Positions 1 through 8,293 of a stretch of 64,000 bases of DNA are shown here, in pieces. A program made the translations under genes and the position numbers. Under the pieces are notes generated by a model. The model was not told where the DNA came from and did not search any database. It saw only the letters and a list, made by a program, of their open reading frames with translations. This DNA is from Pseudomonas sp. URIL14HWK12:I12 (lineage in GTDB: Bacteria > Pseudomonadota > Gammaproteobacteria > Pseudomonadales > Pseudomonadaceae). Positions within the stretch are counted from its first letter, which is position 1; each line of letters opens with the position of its first letter. Location of the stretch: positions 124,001 to 188,000 of the forward strand of contig NZ_QEQL01000003.1 in assembly GCF_003097135.1 (NCBI RefSeq), written 5' to 3'.

Positions 1-1592
1 AGAATGTGATCGTGCACGTGAACCGTGCGTTTATCGACATCACCGGTTACAGCCAGGAAGAAGTGCTGGGCCAGAACCCTAGCAAATTCAAATCTGGCCG
101 CCATGATGCCGCGTTCTACCGGCAGGTTTATACACAGCTCGACCAGGAGGGGCACTGGAGCGGCGAGATCTGGAACCGCCGCAAGAACGGCGAGATCTAT
201 CCGCAGTGGCAAACGATCCGCGCGGTGCGCGACGAGTTCGCCCGGGTCACGCATTACGTGGCGGTGTTTTCCGACCTTTCAGTGGCCAAGCGCTCCGAGC
301 AGGAGCTGGCACGGCGCGATCATTATGATGCGCTTACCGAACTGCCCAACCGTGCGCTGATGCAAGACCGCGTCGAACAAGGCCTGCGCCAGGCGCAATC
401 GGAAAAGCACGGCGGCGCGCTGCTGATGATCGACCTGGATTATTTCCAGAACATCAACGACAGCTACGGCCATGGCCTCGGCGACCGGGTGCTGCGCGCC
501 GTCGCCCAGCGGCTGGCCACGCACTTGCGCCCCACCCAGACCCTGGCACGGCTGGGGGGCGACGAGTTCGCCCTGTTCGACGAGCGCTGCGGCCAGTTGG
601 CCGAGGCGGCGGCGTTGGCGCGGCGGCTGCTCGACCAACTGGTGGAGCCGTTCGAGCTGGGCGACCGTTCGCTGTTCGTTTCGGCCAGCATCGGCATCAG
701 CCTGTTCCCCAACGACGCCAGTGATGCCGAGCAATTGTTGCGCAACGCCGACTCGGCCCTGTTCAAGGCGAAACAGAGTGGCCGCGCCGGCTACGCCTTT
801 TATACCGAGGCGCTGACGGCCCAGGCCCAGCAGCGCCTGGAGGTCGCCACTGAGCTGCGCCGGGCGATCGAGCAGGGCGAGCTGCGTGTGTTCTATCAGC
901 CCGTGGTGCACTTGGTAACCGGCAAGTTGGCCGGCGTCGAGGCACTGGTGCGTTGGCAACATCCCGAACGCGGGCTGGTGCCGCCGGGCGAGTTCATTCC
1001 GGTGGCCGAGCACAGCGGGCTGATCGCCGACATCGATCGCTGGGTGCTCGCCGAGGCCTGCCGGCAGCGTGTGCGCTGGATCGAAGCCGGCTGGCAGGAG
1101 GGTTTTATGGCAGTGAACCTCTCCAGCCGGCTGTTCGGCCGCCCTGAGCTGGAACGCTGGGTGGCTGAAGCCCTTAGCGACACCGGCCTGCCGCCCGCTT
1201 TGCTGGAGCTTGAAGTGACCGAAAGCGCGATCATGGACGACCCCGATACGGCGCTGGAGCAGCTGCACCGCCTGCGAGCCTTGGGCCTGCACCTGGCGAT
1301 CGACGACTTCGGCACCGGTTACTCCTCATTGCTGAGGCTCAAGAACCTGCCGGTGAACAAGCTCAAGATCGATCAGGGCTTCGTGGCCGGCCTGCCCGGC
1401 GACGACAGCGATGCGGCAATCGTCCGTGCGGTGATCGTGCTGGCACGCAGCATGGGCATGACGGTGCACGCCGAGGGCATCGAGCACCCCGAGCAAGCGC
1501 GTTTTCTGCTTGAGCACCAATGCGAGCTCGGCCAGGGCTATGGTTTCGGCAGGCCGGTGCCACCCGAGCAGATAGAACTAAAAAACATATAA
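1..1592 (+). CDS. PAS-GGDEF-EAL cyclic-di-GMP protein, 5' end outside window
   Basis: The reading frame is already open at the left edge, so the N-terminus is missing; the GTG at position 6 is only an internal codon. Counting from that codon, residues 1-95 form a PAS sensor domain, 105-265 a diguanylate cyclase domain with an intact GGDEF at 184-188, and about 280-528 a phosphodiesterase domain with EALVRW at 312 and DDFGTGYSS near 437. The inhibitory I-site RxxD before GGDEF reads RPTQ, so product inhibition may be absent. All visible EAL signature residues are kept, so phosphodiesterase activity is likely. It should set c-di-GMP levels in response to a PAS-bound signal. Its signal and any upstream sensor or membrane segments cannot be seen. 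Confidence 0.93.
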   Translation, partial: NVIVHVNRAFIDITGYSQEEVLGQNPSKFKSGRHDAAFYRQVYTQLDQEGHWSGEIWNRRKNGEIYPQWQTIRAVRDEFARVTHYVAVFSDLSVAKRSEQELARRDHYDALTELPNRALMQDRVEQGLRQAQSEKHGGALLMIDLDYFQNINDSYGHGLGDRVLRAVAQRLATHLRPTQTLARLGGDEFALFDERCGQLAEAAALARRLLDQLVEPFELGDRSLFVSASIGISLFPNDASDAEQLLRNADSALFKAKQSGRAGYAFYTEALTAQAQQRLEVATELRRAIEQGELRVFYQPVVHLVTGKLAGVEALVRWQHPERGLVPPGEFIPVAEHSGLIADIDRWVLAEACRQRVRWIEAGWQEGFMAVNLSSRLFGRPELERWVAEALSDTGLPPALLELEVTESAIMDDPDTALEQLHRLRALGLHLAIDDFGTGYSSLLRLKNLPVNKLKIDQGFVAGLPGDDSDAAIVRAVIVLARSMGMTVHAEGIEHPEQARFLLEHQCELGQGYGFGRPVPPEQIELKNI

Positions 1593-1595
1593 AAA

Positions 1596-1640
1596 TTCTT
1601 AAACATTATTTTTAAGAATATCTACTCCCTCCTATAGTGC
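1596..1640 (+). promoter_or_regulatory. Candidate promoter of the oscA-sbp-cysTWA unit
   Basis: An AT-rich stretch begins just after the upstream stop codon and ends in a near-consensus -10 box TATAGT at 1633-1638. No good -35 box lies 17 bp upstream, as expected of an activator-dependent promoter; CysB is the obvious candidate from knowledge of sulfur genes. The block AAGAATAT, a pyrimidine tract and CTATAGTG recur in nearly the same order upstream of the hydrolase gene at 5921. Confidence 0.5.
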
Positions 1641-1691
1641 GCTCATCCCGGCGGCAAACGCCGGCTTTCCCCAGGTGAAAGGAGCACATTC

Positions 1692-1874
1692 ATGAGCGCA
1701 CCCCTGCGTAGCGTCGACGGGCAGGACGAAGCTGCCGTTCTGCGTGAGATTCAGAGCGCGTTGCGCGACCTGCGTTTCGGCGCCGTGGAGATCACGGTGC
1801 ACAACGCTCAGGTCGTGCAGATCGAACGCAAGGAAAAATTCCGGCTGCAGAACACCGGCGGCAAATCGCACTGA
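1692..1874 (+). CDS. oscA: OscA-like small protein (DUF2292/YezD family)
   Basis: A 60-residue protein with an AGGAG ribosome-binding site before the ATG. It matches the small DUF2292-type proteins that sit directly upstream of sbp in many pseudomonads; one of these, OscA, was described as needed for use of organosulfur compounds. The visible core is a charged segment with a predicted beta-alpha pattern (VEITVHNAQVVQIERKEKFR). No enzyme motif is visible. It lies 95 bp before sbp on the same strand and probably shares its promoter. The molecular function of the family is not established. Identification rests on size, sequence character and position. Confidence 0.8.
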   Translation: MSAPLRSVDGQDEAAVLREIQSALRDLRFGAVEITVHNAQVVQIERKEKFRLQNTGGKSH

Positions 1875-1969
1875 CCGCTGGCACCTGCCTGCGCGCCTGG
1901 CCAATCGCTGCCGCCAGCAGGCCCCATAATTAGAACTGCCCATAGAATTGCCATCAGGAGCAACACACC

Positions 1970-2989
1970 ATGTCTTTGCGCCGTTATGCACTGGCTGCCG
2001 CGATCAGTGCGGTTTTTGCGGGGCCCGCGATCGCCCAGGATTACAAGCTGCTCAACGTTTCTTACGACCCGACCCGCGAGCTGTACGTGAAGTACAACGC
2101 CGAGTTCGTCGACTTCTGGAAGAAAGCGCACCCCGGCGACACCGTTGAAGTGCAGCAATCCCACGGTGGCTCGGGCAAACAGGCGCTGTCGGTGATCAAC
2201 GGCCTGAAGGCAGACGTGGTGACCTTGGCGTTGGCCGGTGACATCGACGCCATCGCCGAGAAAACCAAGAAGCTGCCCGCCGACTGGCAGAAGCAGCTGC
2301 CCAACGCCAGCACGCCCTACACCTCCACCATCGTGTTCCTGGTACGCAAGGGCAACCCCAAGGGCATCAAGGACTGGAGCGACCTGGTCAAGGACGGCGT
2401 ATCGGTGATCACGCCCAACCCGAAAACCTCCGGCGGGGCGCGTTGGAATTTCCTGGCCGCCTACGCCTATGGCCTGAAAGCCAATGGCGGTGATGAAACC
2501 AAAGCCAACGCCTACATCAAAACGCTGTTCAAGCACGTGCCGATCCTCGACACCGGTGCACGCGGTGCGACCATCACCTTCACCGAGAAAGGCCAGGGCG
2601 ACGTGTTGCTCGCTTGGGAAAACGAAGCCTTCCTGGCACTGGACGAGAACAACGGTGAGGGCAAGGCCAAGTACGACATCGTCGTTCCGCCGACTTCGAT
2701 TCTGGCGGAGCCGCCGGTGGCGGTGGTGGAGCAGAACGCCGAAAAGAATGGCAATGCCGCCATTGCCAAGGCCTACCTGGAACACCTCTACAGCCCGGCC
2801 GGCCAGCGCATCGCCGCACAGAACTACTACCGCCCGCGTGACGAGAATGTGGCCAAGCAGTTCGAGAAGCAATTCCCGAAAGTGGAGCTGGTGAAGATCG
2901 ACGACCCGATTTTCGGTGGGTGGGCCAAGGCTCAGCCTAAATTCTTCGGTGATGGTGGTATCTTCGACCAGATCTACCAGCCGCAATAA
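1970..2989 (+). CDS. sbp: Periplasmic sulfate-binding protein
   Basis: A 339-residue periplasmic solute-binding protein with an N-terminal signal peptide ending near AIAQD. It is the usual length for Sbp/CysP proteins and is typical of the family throughout ([13 protein letters not shown] near the mature N-terminus, [19 protein letters not shown]). It captures sulfate, possibly thiosulfate, and delivers it to the CysT-CysW-CysA complex encoded directly downstream. A CAGGAG site precedes the ATG. A small hairpin after the stop may set the ratio of binding protein to transporter, as is common when the binding protein is needed in excess. Assignment is firm because the full sulfate transporter follows. 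Confidence 0.95.
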   Translation: MSLRRYALAAAISAVFAGPAIAQDYKLLNVSYDPTRELYVKYNAEFVDFWKKAHPGDTVEVQQSHGGSGKQALSVINGLKADVVTLALAGDIDAIAEKTKKLPADWQKQLPNASTPYTSTIVFLVRKGNPKGIKDWSDLVKDGVSVITPNPKTSGGARWNFLAAYAYGLKANGGDETKANAYIKTLFKHVPILDTGARGATITFTEKGQGDVLLAWENEAFLALDENNGEGKAKYDIVVPPTSILAEPPVAVVEQNAEKNGNAAIAKAYLEHLYSPAGQRIAAQNYYRPRDENVAKQFEKQFPKVELVKIDDPIFGGWAKAQPKFFGDGGIFDQIYQPQ

Positions 2990-3004
2990 CTTACCGCGTA
3001 GCTC

Positions 3005-3027
3005 AAGCCCGGATCAGGTCCGGGCTT
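3005..3027 (+). terminator. Hairpin between sbp and cysT
   Basis: AAGCCCGGA, a 5-nt loop, and TCCGGGCTT form a perfect 9-bp stem in the short gap between sbp and cysT. No T-run follows, so partial attenuation or protection of the sbp mRNA 3' end is more likely than full termination. Confidence 0.5.
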
Positions 3028-3050
3028 CGTTCGTTCGAATAAGGACACCT

Positions 3051-3869
3051 ATGTCGCGTCGCATCTCCCCTGTCATACCCGGCTTCGGGTTGACCCTGGG
3101 CTACACGCTCTTGTACCTCAGCCTGATCGTGCTGATTCCTCTGGCGACCATGTTCATTTTCGCTGCCAGCCTGACCTGGGCTCAATTCTGGGCCATCATC
3201 AGTACGCCCCGGGTGCTTGCAGCGCTCAAGCTCAGTTTCGGCACAGCGCTGTTCGCCGCCGTCATCAACGGGCTCATCGGCCTGCTGCTGGCCTGGGTGC
3301 TGGTGCGCTATCGCTTCCCAGGGCGCCGGCTCATCGAAGCGATGATCGACCTGCCGTTCGCGTTGCCCACGGCGGTAGCGGGCATTGCCCTGACGGCCCT
3401 GTACGCCCCCAACGGCTGGGTTGGCCAGCTGGCCACCAGCCTGGGCTTCAAGATCGCCTATACCCCGCTTGGCATCACCCTGGCACTGACCTTCGTGACC
3501 CTGCCGTTCGTGGTGCGGACGCTTCAGCCGGTTCTGGCAGACATCCCCCGCGAGGTGGAGGAGGCCGCCGCCTGCCTGGGGGCCAAGCCGTTCCAGGTGT
3601 TCCGCCACGTACTGGCCCCCGCGCTGCTGCCGGCCTGGCTCACCGGGTTCGCGCTGGCGTTCGCACGGGGCGTGGGTGAGTACGGTTCGGTGATTTTCAT
3701 CGCAGGCAATATGCCGATGAAAACCGAAATCCTGCCGCTGCTGATCATGGCCAAGCTCGATCAGTTCGACTACCCCGGCGCTACCTCCATTGGCGTGTTG
3801 ATGCTGGTGGTCTCGTTCATCCTGTTGCTGCTGGTGAACCTGCTGCAGCGCCGCGTCGAAACACCCTGA
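3051..3869 (+). CDS. cysT: Sulfate ABC transporter permease CysT
   Basis: A 272-residue inner-membrane permease with about six hydrophobic segments. The EAA loop ([18 protein letters not shown]) is the site that docks the ATPase. The frame is open further upstream, but the ATG at 3051 has AAGGA at a good distance and gives the family length. It pairs with CysW to form the sulfate channel. The gap to cysW is only 10 bp, and the two are translated as part of the sbp-cysTWA unit. Confidence 0.94.
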   Translation: MSRRISPVIPGFGLTLGYTLLYLSLIVLIPLATMFIFAASLTWAQFWAIISTPRVLAALKLSFGTALFAAVINGLIGLLLAWVLVRYRFPGRRLIEAMIDLPFALPTAVAGIALTALYAPNGWVGQLATSLGFKIAYTPLGITLALTFVTLPFVVRTLQPVLADIPREVEEAAACLGAKPFQVFRHVLAPALLPAWLTGFALAFARGVGEYGSVIFIAGNMPMKTEILPLLIMAKLDQFDYPGATSIGVLMLVVSFILLLLVNLLQRRVETP

Positions 3870-3879
3870 GGGCCCCGTC

Positions 3880-4740
3880 ATGAATTCAAACACAACGCCG
3901 GCCAACGCGGCACGGCGCGGCAGCCCGGCTGCCCGCGCGGTGCTGATCGGCCTGGGTTACCTGGTGTTCGCGCTGTTTTTGCTGCTGCCGTTGGCTATCG
4001 TGCTGACCCAGGCGCTCAAGGCAGGTGTGGGCACGTTTTTCGAAGCGATGATCGAGCCCGACGCGATCAGCGCACTGAAGCTGACTTTGCTCGCCGTGGT
4101 TGTGTCGGTGCCGCTGAACCTGGTGTTCGGCGTGTCGGCTGCCTGGTGCGTGAGCAAGTACCAATTCAAGGGCAAGAGCATTCTGGTCACCTTGATCGAC
4201 CTGCCGTTCTCGGTGTCGCCAGTGATCGCCGGCCTGATCTACGTGCTGCTGTTCGGCGCGCAGGGCCTGCTGGGGCCGTGGCTGGAGGCGCACGATATCC
4301 AGATCATCTTCGCCCTGCCGGGCATCGTGCTGGCGACGGTGTTCGTGACCGTGCCTTTCGTAGCCCGCGAGTTGATCCCGCTGATGCAGGAGCAGGGCAC
4401 CCAAGAGGAGGAGGCTGCACGCCTGCTCGGCGCCAACGGCTGGCAGATGTTCTGGCATGTGACCCTGCCGAACATCAAATGGGGCCTGATCTACGGCGTG
4501 GTGCTGTGCACCGCGCGGGCGATGGGCGAGTTCGGCGCGGTGTCGGTGGTGTCCGGGCATATCCGCGGCCAGACCAACACCCTGCCGCTGCACGTCGAGA
4601 TTCTCTACAACGAATACAACATCGTGGCTGCCTTCGCCGTGGCCAGCCTGCTGTTGATCCTTGCGCTGCTCATCCTGCTGCTCAAGCAGTGGAGCGAAGC
4701 CCGCCTTGACCGCCAGCGCAACAGCGCCGCGGAGGAATGA
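3880..4740 (+). CDS. cysW: Sulfate ABC transporter permease CysW
   Basis: A 286-residue second permease of the sulfate/thiosulfate importer, with about six membrane segments and the EAA loop [19 protein letters not shown]. The family-typical [20 protein letters not shown] follows. It lies 10 bp after cysT and ends 3 bp before cysA, so the three are almost certainly co-translated. It acts as a heterodimer with CysT. Nothing in the sequence is unusual. Confidence 0.94.
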   Translation: MNSNTTPANAARRGSPAARAVLIGLGYLVFALFLLLPLAIVLTQALKAGVGTFFEAMIEPDAISALKLTLLAVVVSVPLNLVFGVSAAWCVSKYQFKGKSILVTLIDLPFSVSPVIAGLIYVLLFGAQGLLGPWLEAHDIQIIFALPGIVLATVFVTVPFVARELIPLMQEQGTQEEEAARLLGANGWQMFWHVTLPNIKWGLIYGVVLCTARAMGEFGAVSVVSGHIRGQTNTLPLHVEILYNEYNIVAAFAVASLLLILALLILLLKQWSEARLDRQRNSAAEE

Positions 4741-4743
4741 ACC

Positions 4744-5712
4744 ATGTCGATCGAAGTTCGTAACGTCAGCAAGCGCTTCAACAGTTTCCAGGCTCTCGAT
4801 GCCATCGACCTGGACATCCAGAGCGGCGAGCTGGTGGCGCTGCTCGGCCCTTCGGGCTGCGGCAAGACCACCCTGCTGCGCATCATCGCCGGGCTGGAAA
4901 CCCCCGATCAGGGCAGTATCGTGTTTCACGGTGAGGATGTGTCTGGCACCGATGTGCGTGATCGCAACGTCGGCTTCGTATTCCAGCATTACGCGCTGTT
5001 CCGCCACATGAGCGTGTTCGACAACGTCGCCTTTGGCCTGCGCATGAAACCGCGCAACGAGCGCCCGAGCGAAACGGTGATCGCGCAGAAGGTGCACGAG
5101 CTGCTGAACATGGTGCAGCTCGACTGGCTGGCCGACCGCTACCCCGAGCAGTTGTCCGGCGGCCAGCGCCAGCGTATCGCCCTGGCCCGGGCGCTGGCCG
5201 TAGAGCCCAAGGTGCTGCTGCTCGACGAACCGTTCGGCGCGCTCGACGCCAAGGTGCGAAAAGAGCTGCGCCGCTGGCTGGCGCGCTTGCACGAAGACAT
5301 CAACCTGACTTCGGTGTTCGTGACCCACGATCAGGAGGAGGCGATGGAAGTCGCCGACCGCATCGTGGTGATGAACAAGGGCGTGATCGAGCAGATCGGC
5401 TCGCCGGGCGAGGTGTATGAAAAGCCGGCCAGCGATTTCGTCTATCACTTCCTGGGCGACTCCAACCGCCTGCACCTGAGCGACGACCGCCATGTGTTGT
5501 TCCGGCCCCATGAAGTGTCGCTGTCGCGGCATGAGGTCGAAGGCCACCATGCGTCCGATGTACGCGACATTCGCCCACTGGGTGCGACCACCCGCGTAAC
5601 GCTGAACGTCGAAGGGCAGCCAGACCTGATCGAGGTGGAAGTGGTGAAAGACCACGACGCGCTGGTCGGGTTGGAAAAGGGCCAGGCGTTGTTCTTCCGG
5701 CCGAAGGTCTAG
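4744..5712 (+). CDS. cysA: Sulfate/thiosulfate import ATP-binding protein CysA
   Basis: A 322-residue ABC ATPase. The Walker A motif [10 protein letters not shown]-loop (FVFQHYALF), signature [15 protein letters not shown], Walker [12 protein letters not shown] and H-loop (THDQEE) are all intact. The C-terminal part, from about residue 235, is the CysA-type regulatory extension. It energises the CysT/CysW channel. The ATG follows GAGGA and lies 3 bp after the cysW stop. It is the last gene of the sulfate unit; a large inverted repeat follows. Confidence 0.95.
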   Translation: MSIEVRNVSKRFNSFQALDAIDLDIQSGELVALLGPSGCGKTTLLRIIAGLETPDQGSIVFHGEDVSGTDVRDRNVGFVFQHYALFRHMSVFDNVAFGLRMKPRNERPSETVIAQKVHELLNMVQLDWLADRYPEQLSGGQRQRIALARALAVEPKVLLLDEPFGALDAKVRKELRRWLARLHEDINLTSVFVTHDQEEAMEVADRIVVMNKGVIEQIGSPGEVYEKPASDFVYHFLGDSNRLHLSDDRHVLFRPHEVSLSRHEVEGHHASDVRDIRPLGATTRVTLNVEGQPDLIEVEVVKDHDALVGLEKGQALFFRPKV

Positions 5713-5736
5713 CCACTGAGCACTTGGTTTGAAAGC

Positions 5737-5807
5737 GTGGGAGGGCGGCTAGCTGAGCGACGTGCTGACCCGCGCGTCGCGCAGCTAGCCGCGAGCCGCC
5801 CTCTCAC
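5737..5807. repeat. Long inverted repeat after cysA (REP/terminator-like)
   Basis: The outer arms GTGGGAGGGCGGCT (5737-5750) and AGCCGCCCTCTCAC (5794-5807) pair with one mismatch. Inner arms GGCTAGCTG (5747-5755) and CAGCTAGCC (5782-5790) pair perfectly. The result is a strong 71-nt GC-rich fold or two competing folds. It could be a REP-type element or the cysA terminator. No adjacent T-run is seen, which favours a repetitive extragenic element. Confidence 0.6.
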
Positions 5808-5838
5808 AACGACTTTCTATAAAAGTTCTAGTTATTAA

Positions 5839-5886
5839 TAAATAATTTCTTATTCCTTAAAGAATATAAACCCCCTCCCTATACTG
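5839..5886 (+). promoter_or_regulatory. Candidate promoter of the hydrolase/AAA+ unit
   Basis: An AT-rich block leads to TATACT (5880-5885), close to the -10 consensus. The AAGAATAT sequence, pyrimidine tract and CTATACTG closely resemble the region before oscA. This suggests shared control, plausibly CysB or sulfate limitation (inference). Confidence 0.45.
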
Positions 5887-5920
5887 GCACCCGTTCCCCC
5901 GTCCTTTCGGAGCCGCTGCC

Positions 5921-6493
5921 ATGCACGCCGATACCATTCGTTACCTCATCCTGCCTGGCTGGCAAAACTCCGGGCCTGACCACTGGCAAACCCATTGGGA
6001 GCAACTGCTGCCCAATAGCGCTCGGGTGCAGCAAGCCGACTGGCAGGCACCTAAGCGGGGTGCCTGGGTTCAGGTACTGGATGACGCGGTGGCCGCCAGC
6101 GAGCACCCCGCCATCCTCATCGCTCACAGCCTTGGTTGCATCACTGTTGCGCATTGGGCCGCACAGGCCGGTACGGCGGCGCTGGCCAAGGTGCGAGGGG
6201 CCTTGCTGGTGGCGCCTGCGGATGTCGAGCGGCCCAACTGCCCCACGGCACTGGCCGGCTTCGCCCCCATCGCCCGGCAACCGTTGCCGTTTCCCAGCCT
6301 GCTGGTGGGCTCGGACAACGACCCGGCGGCCAGCGCGCCGCGCGCGTTGGAATTGGCCCGCGCCTGGGGCAGCGAGGCTGGCGTGCTGGCGGGTGCTGGC
6401 CATATCAACGCCAAGGCCGGCTATCACCACTGGGAGCAGGGTTTCGCCTACCTCTACCGCCTGCAAACCCGGCTGCGCCAACGCGCCGCCTGA
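5921..6493 (+). CDS. RBBP9/YdeN-family alpha/beta hydrolase
   Basis: A 190-residue soluble serine hydrolase of the RBBP9/YdeN type. The family N-terminus (YLILPGWQNSGPDHWQTHWE), the nucleophile motif AHSLGC in place of the general GxSxG, a candidate acid in VGSDNDP, and the terminal His region (GAGHINAKAGYHHWEQG) are visible, and the length is typical. The physiological substrate of these bacterial hydrolases is unknown. It is preceded by the sulfur-type promoter and followed 17 bp later by the AAA+ gene, so the two are probably co-transcribed and linked to sulfur scavenging. Confidence 0.85.
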   Translation: MHADTIRYLILPGWQNSGPDHWQTHWEQLLPNSARVQQADWQAPKRGAWVQVLDDAVAASEHPAILIAHSLGCITVAHWAAQAGTAALAKVRGALLVAPADVERPNCPTALAGFAPIARQPLPFPSLLVGSDNDPAASAPRALELARAWGSEAGVLAGAGHINAKAGYHHWEQGFAYLYRLQTRLRQRAA

Positions 6494-6510
6494 CCTGACC
6501 GGAGCCTGTG

Positions 6511-7332
6511 ATGTCTGTTCTGCAAACCGGCCAGGAGCCGCTGCTGACCTTTTCCGAGAGCGAGCGCAGCCCGTTGTCGATCCGGGCGCGCGCCCTGGTG
6601 TTCATCGACCCGCGCTCGCTGCAATTGCGTCACGACCTGGAGCGTTTGGCGCCGACCCATGTGCCGGTGCTGATCCGTGGTGAAACCGGCACTGGCAAGG
6701 AGTTGCTCGCCCGCCATCTGCACAAGGCCAGCAACCGTACCGGGCTCTTCGTTTCGGTGAACTGCGGGGCGATCAGCGCGCGCCACGCCGAGGCTGAGCT
6801 GTTCGGCTACGCCGCCGGCACTTACGCCAGCGCTGCAGGCCGCACCGGCTGGTTCGGCTCGGCCAACGGCGGCACCCTGTACCTGGATGAGATCGGCGAC
6901 CTTCCGTTGGGCCTTCAGGCCACGTTGCTGGCTGCACTGGAGAACCACGAAGTAACCCGCGTGGGCGCTCAGCACCCAACGCCCCTGGACGTGCGGCTGG
7001 TGGTCGCGTCGAGCATCGACCTGGCCTTGGCCGTGGCAGCAGGCAAATTCAACGCCCGGCTATTCAGTTACCTGAACGAAGGCCACCTGGCATTGCCGGC
7101 GCTGCGCCACCGCCCGGGCGACATCCTGCCGCTGGCCGAGTACTTCCTGGGTATCTATTGCCAGCGGCTTGGCCTTGCAATGCCGGTGATCAGCCCCGAG
7201 GCGCAGGCGCACCTGGAGCGTCATCCCTGGTCGGGCAACACGCGTGAGCTGGAAAATGTCGTCCACTTTGCCTTACTGGTGTGCAACGGCGAGCAAATCT
7301 TGCCTGAGCACCTGAATCTGCTTCAGTTATAA
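6511..7332 (+). CDS. Short sigma-54-type AAA+ protein lacking a DNA-binding domain
   Basis: A 273-residue protein. The ATG at 6511 is preferred over the GTG at 6508 because GGAG lies at the better distance. It contains a bacterial enhancer-binding-protein ATPase with Walker A GETGTGKE (57-64), Walker B YLDE (about 124-127) and an arginine-finger region. Two features are odd. The loop that contacts sigma-54, normally GAFTGA, reads GTYASA at 103-108. The protein also ends at LPEHLNLLQL with no Fis-type helix-turn-helix and has no N-terminal receiver domain. Related proteins such as SfnR activate sulfonate or sulfone genes with sigma-54. Here either a divergent activator, a partner-dependent one or a degenerate paralogue is possible. 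Confidence 0.82.
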   Translation: MSVLQTGQEPLLTFSESERSPLSIRARALVFIDPRSLQLRHDLERLAPTHVPVLIRGETGTGKELLARHLHKASNRTGLFVSVNCGAISARHAEAELFGYAAGTYASAAGRTGWFGSANGGTLYLDEIGDLPLGLQATLLAALENHEVTRVGAQHPTPLDVRLVVASSIDLALAVAAGKFNARLFSYLNEGHLALPALRHRPGDILPLAEYFLGIYCQRLGLAMPVISPEAQAHLERHPWSGNTRELENVVHFALLVCNGEQILPEHLNLLQL

Positions 7333-7368
7333 CCGTCAACGTAAATGTTATTTCGCCAGCATCTAACA

Positions 7369-7384
7369 AGGCGGTATCGTTGCC
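7369..7384 (+). promoter_or_regulatory. Candidate sigma-54 promoter upstream of the MetQ-like gene
   Basis: AGGCGGTATCGTTGCC carries the -24 GG (7370-7371) and -12 GC (7382-7383) at the exact 10-bp internal spacing, with TTGC at -12. The -24 half is weak (GGCGG rather than GGCAC). It lies 40 bp before the metQ-like ATG and just after a sigma-54-type activator gene. Confidence 0.45.
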
Positions 7385-7423
7385 GCCATGCCCGCAACCC
7401 GCGCTTAACTACTGGATTTTTCG

Positions 7424-8209
7424 ATGAAAAAAACAATTCTGCTGACCGCCTTCTCTGCCGCACTGTCCTTCGCAGGCCTTACCCAGGCTGCCGAGGTGCT
7501 TAAGGTGGGTGCTACCCCCGTTCCACATGCTGAAATCCTCGAGCTGGTCAAACCGGTGTTGGCCAAGGAAGGGGTCGACCTGCAGATCAAGGTCTTCACC
7601 GACTATGTGCAGCCCAACGCCCAGGTCGCCGAGAAAAACCTCGACGCCAACTACTTCCAGACCCTGCCTTATCTCGAAAGCTTCAATAAGGGCAAAGGCA
7701 CCAACCTGGTGACCGTAGTCGGCGTGCACGTCGAGCCTTTCGGTGGTTACTCGAAGAAGTACAAGAGCCTGAACGACCTGCCTGAAGGCGCCACCGTTGC
7801 GATCCCCAATGAGGGCAGCAACAGCGGCCGGGCCCTGTTGCTGCTGCAGAAAGCTGGCCTGATCACCCTGAAAGACCCGAAAAATGCGCTGGCCACCCCC
7901 AAAGACATCGCCCAGAACCCTAAAAAGCTCAAGTTCAAGGAGCTGGAATCTGCCGTGCTGCCGCGCGTGTTGGATCAGGTCGACCTGGACATGATCAACA
8001 CCAACTATGCTCTGGAAGCCAAGCTCAACCCGGCCAAGGATGCGCTGATCATCGAGGGTTCCGATTCGCCTTACGTCAACTACCTGGTTGCCCGCCCGGA
8101 CAACAAGGACAGCGACGCTTTGCAGAAGCTCGCCAAGGCCCTGACCAGCCCCGAAGTCAAAGCCTTCATCGAGAAGAAATACGACGGCGCGGTACTGCCG
8201 GCGTTCTGA
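7424..8209 (+). CDS. MetQ/NlpA-family substrate-binding protein
   Basis: A 261-residue binding protein with a signal peptide (MKKTILLTAFSAALSFAGL...) cut near TQA-AEV. The mature protein has MetQ features: KVGATPVPHAEIL, ANYFQTLPYLE, the IPNEGSNSGRALLLL block and INTNYALEA. Family members bind methionine or related sulfur compounds for an ABC importer. Unlike E. coli MetQ there is no lipobox cysteine, so it should be free in the periplasm. No metN or metI lies in the window, so it must use a transporter encoded elsewhere. Position and the sigma-54-like promoter suggest uptake of an organosulfur compound under sulfur limitation. Confidence 0.85.
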   Translation: MKKTILLTAFSAALSFAGLTQAAEVLKVGATPVPHAEILELVKPVLAKEGVDLQIKVFTDYVQPNAQVAEKNLDANYFQTLPYLESFNKGKGTNLVTVVGVHVEPFGGYSKKYKSLNDLPEGATVAIPNEGSNSGRALLLLQKAGLITLKDPKNALATPKDIAQNPKKLKFKELESAVLPRVLDQVDLDMINTNYALEAKLNPAKDALIIEGSDSPYVNYLVARPDNKDSDALQKLAKALTSPEVKAFIEKKYDGAVLPAF

Positions 8210-8293
8210 TCGACACTCCTGCCGTGCTTGCAGGAACCCCGCCGCCGGAGCACAGTCGCATGCTCATTGGAACTGGCGTGCAAGGGAGCCTGC

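Noticed and set aside
3886..5655. Long minus-strand frame across cysW and cysA (589 codons)
   Set aside because: His/Gln-rich antisense shadow of two certain genes.
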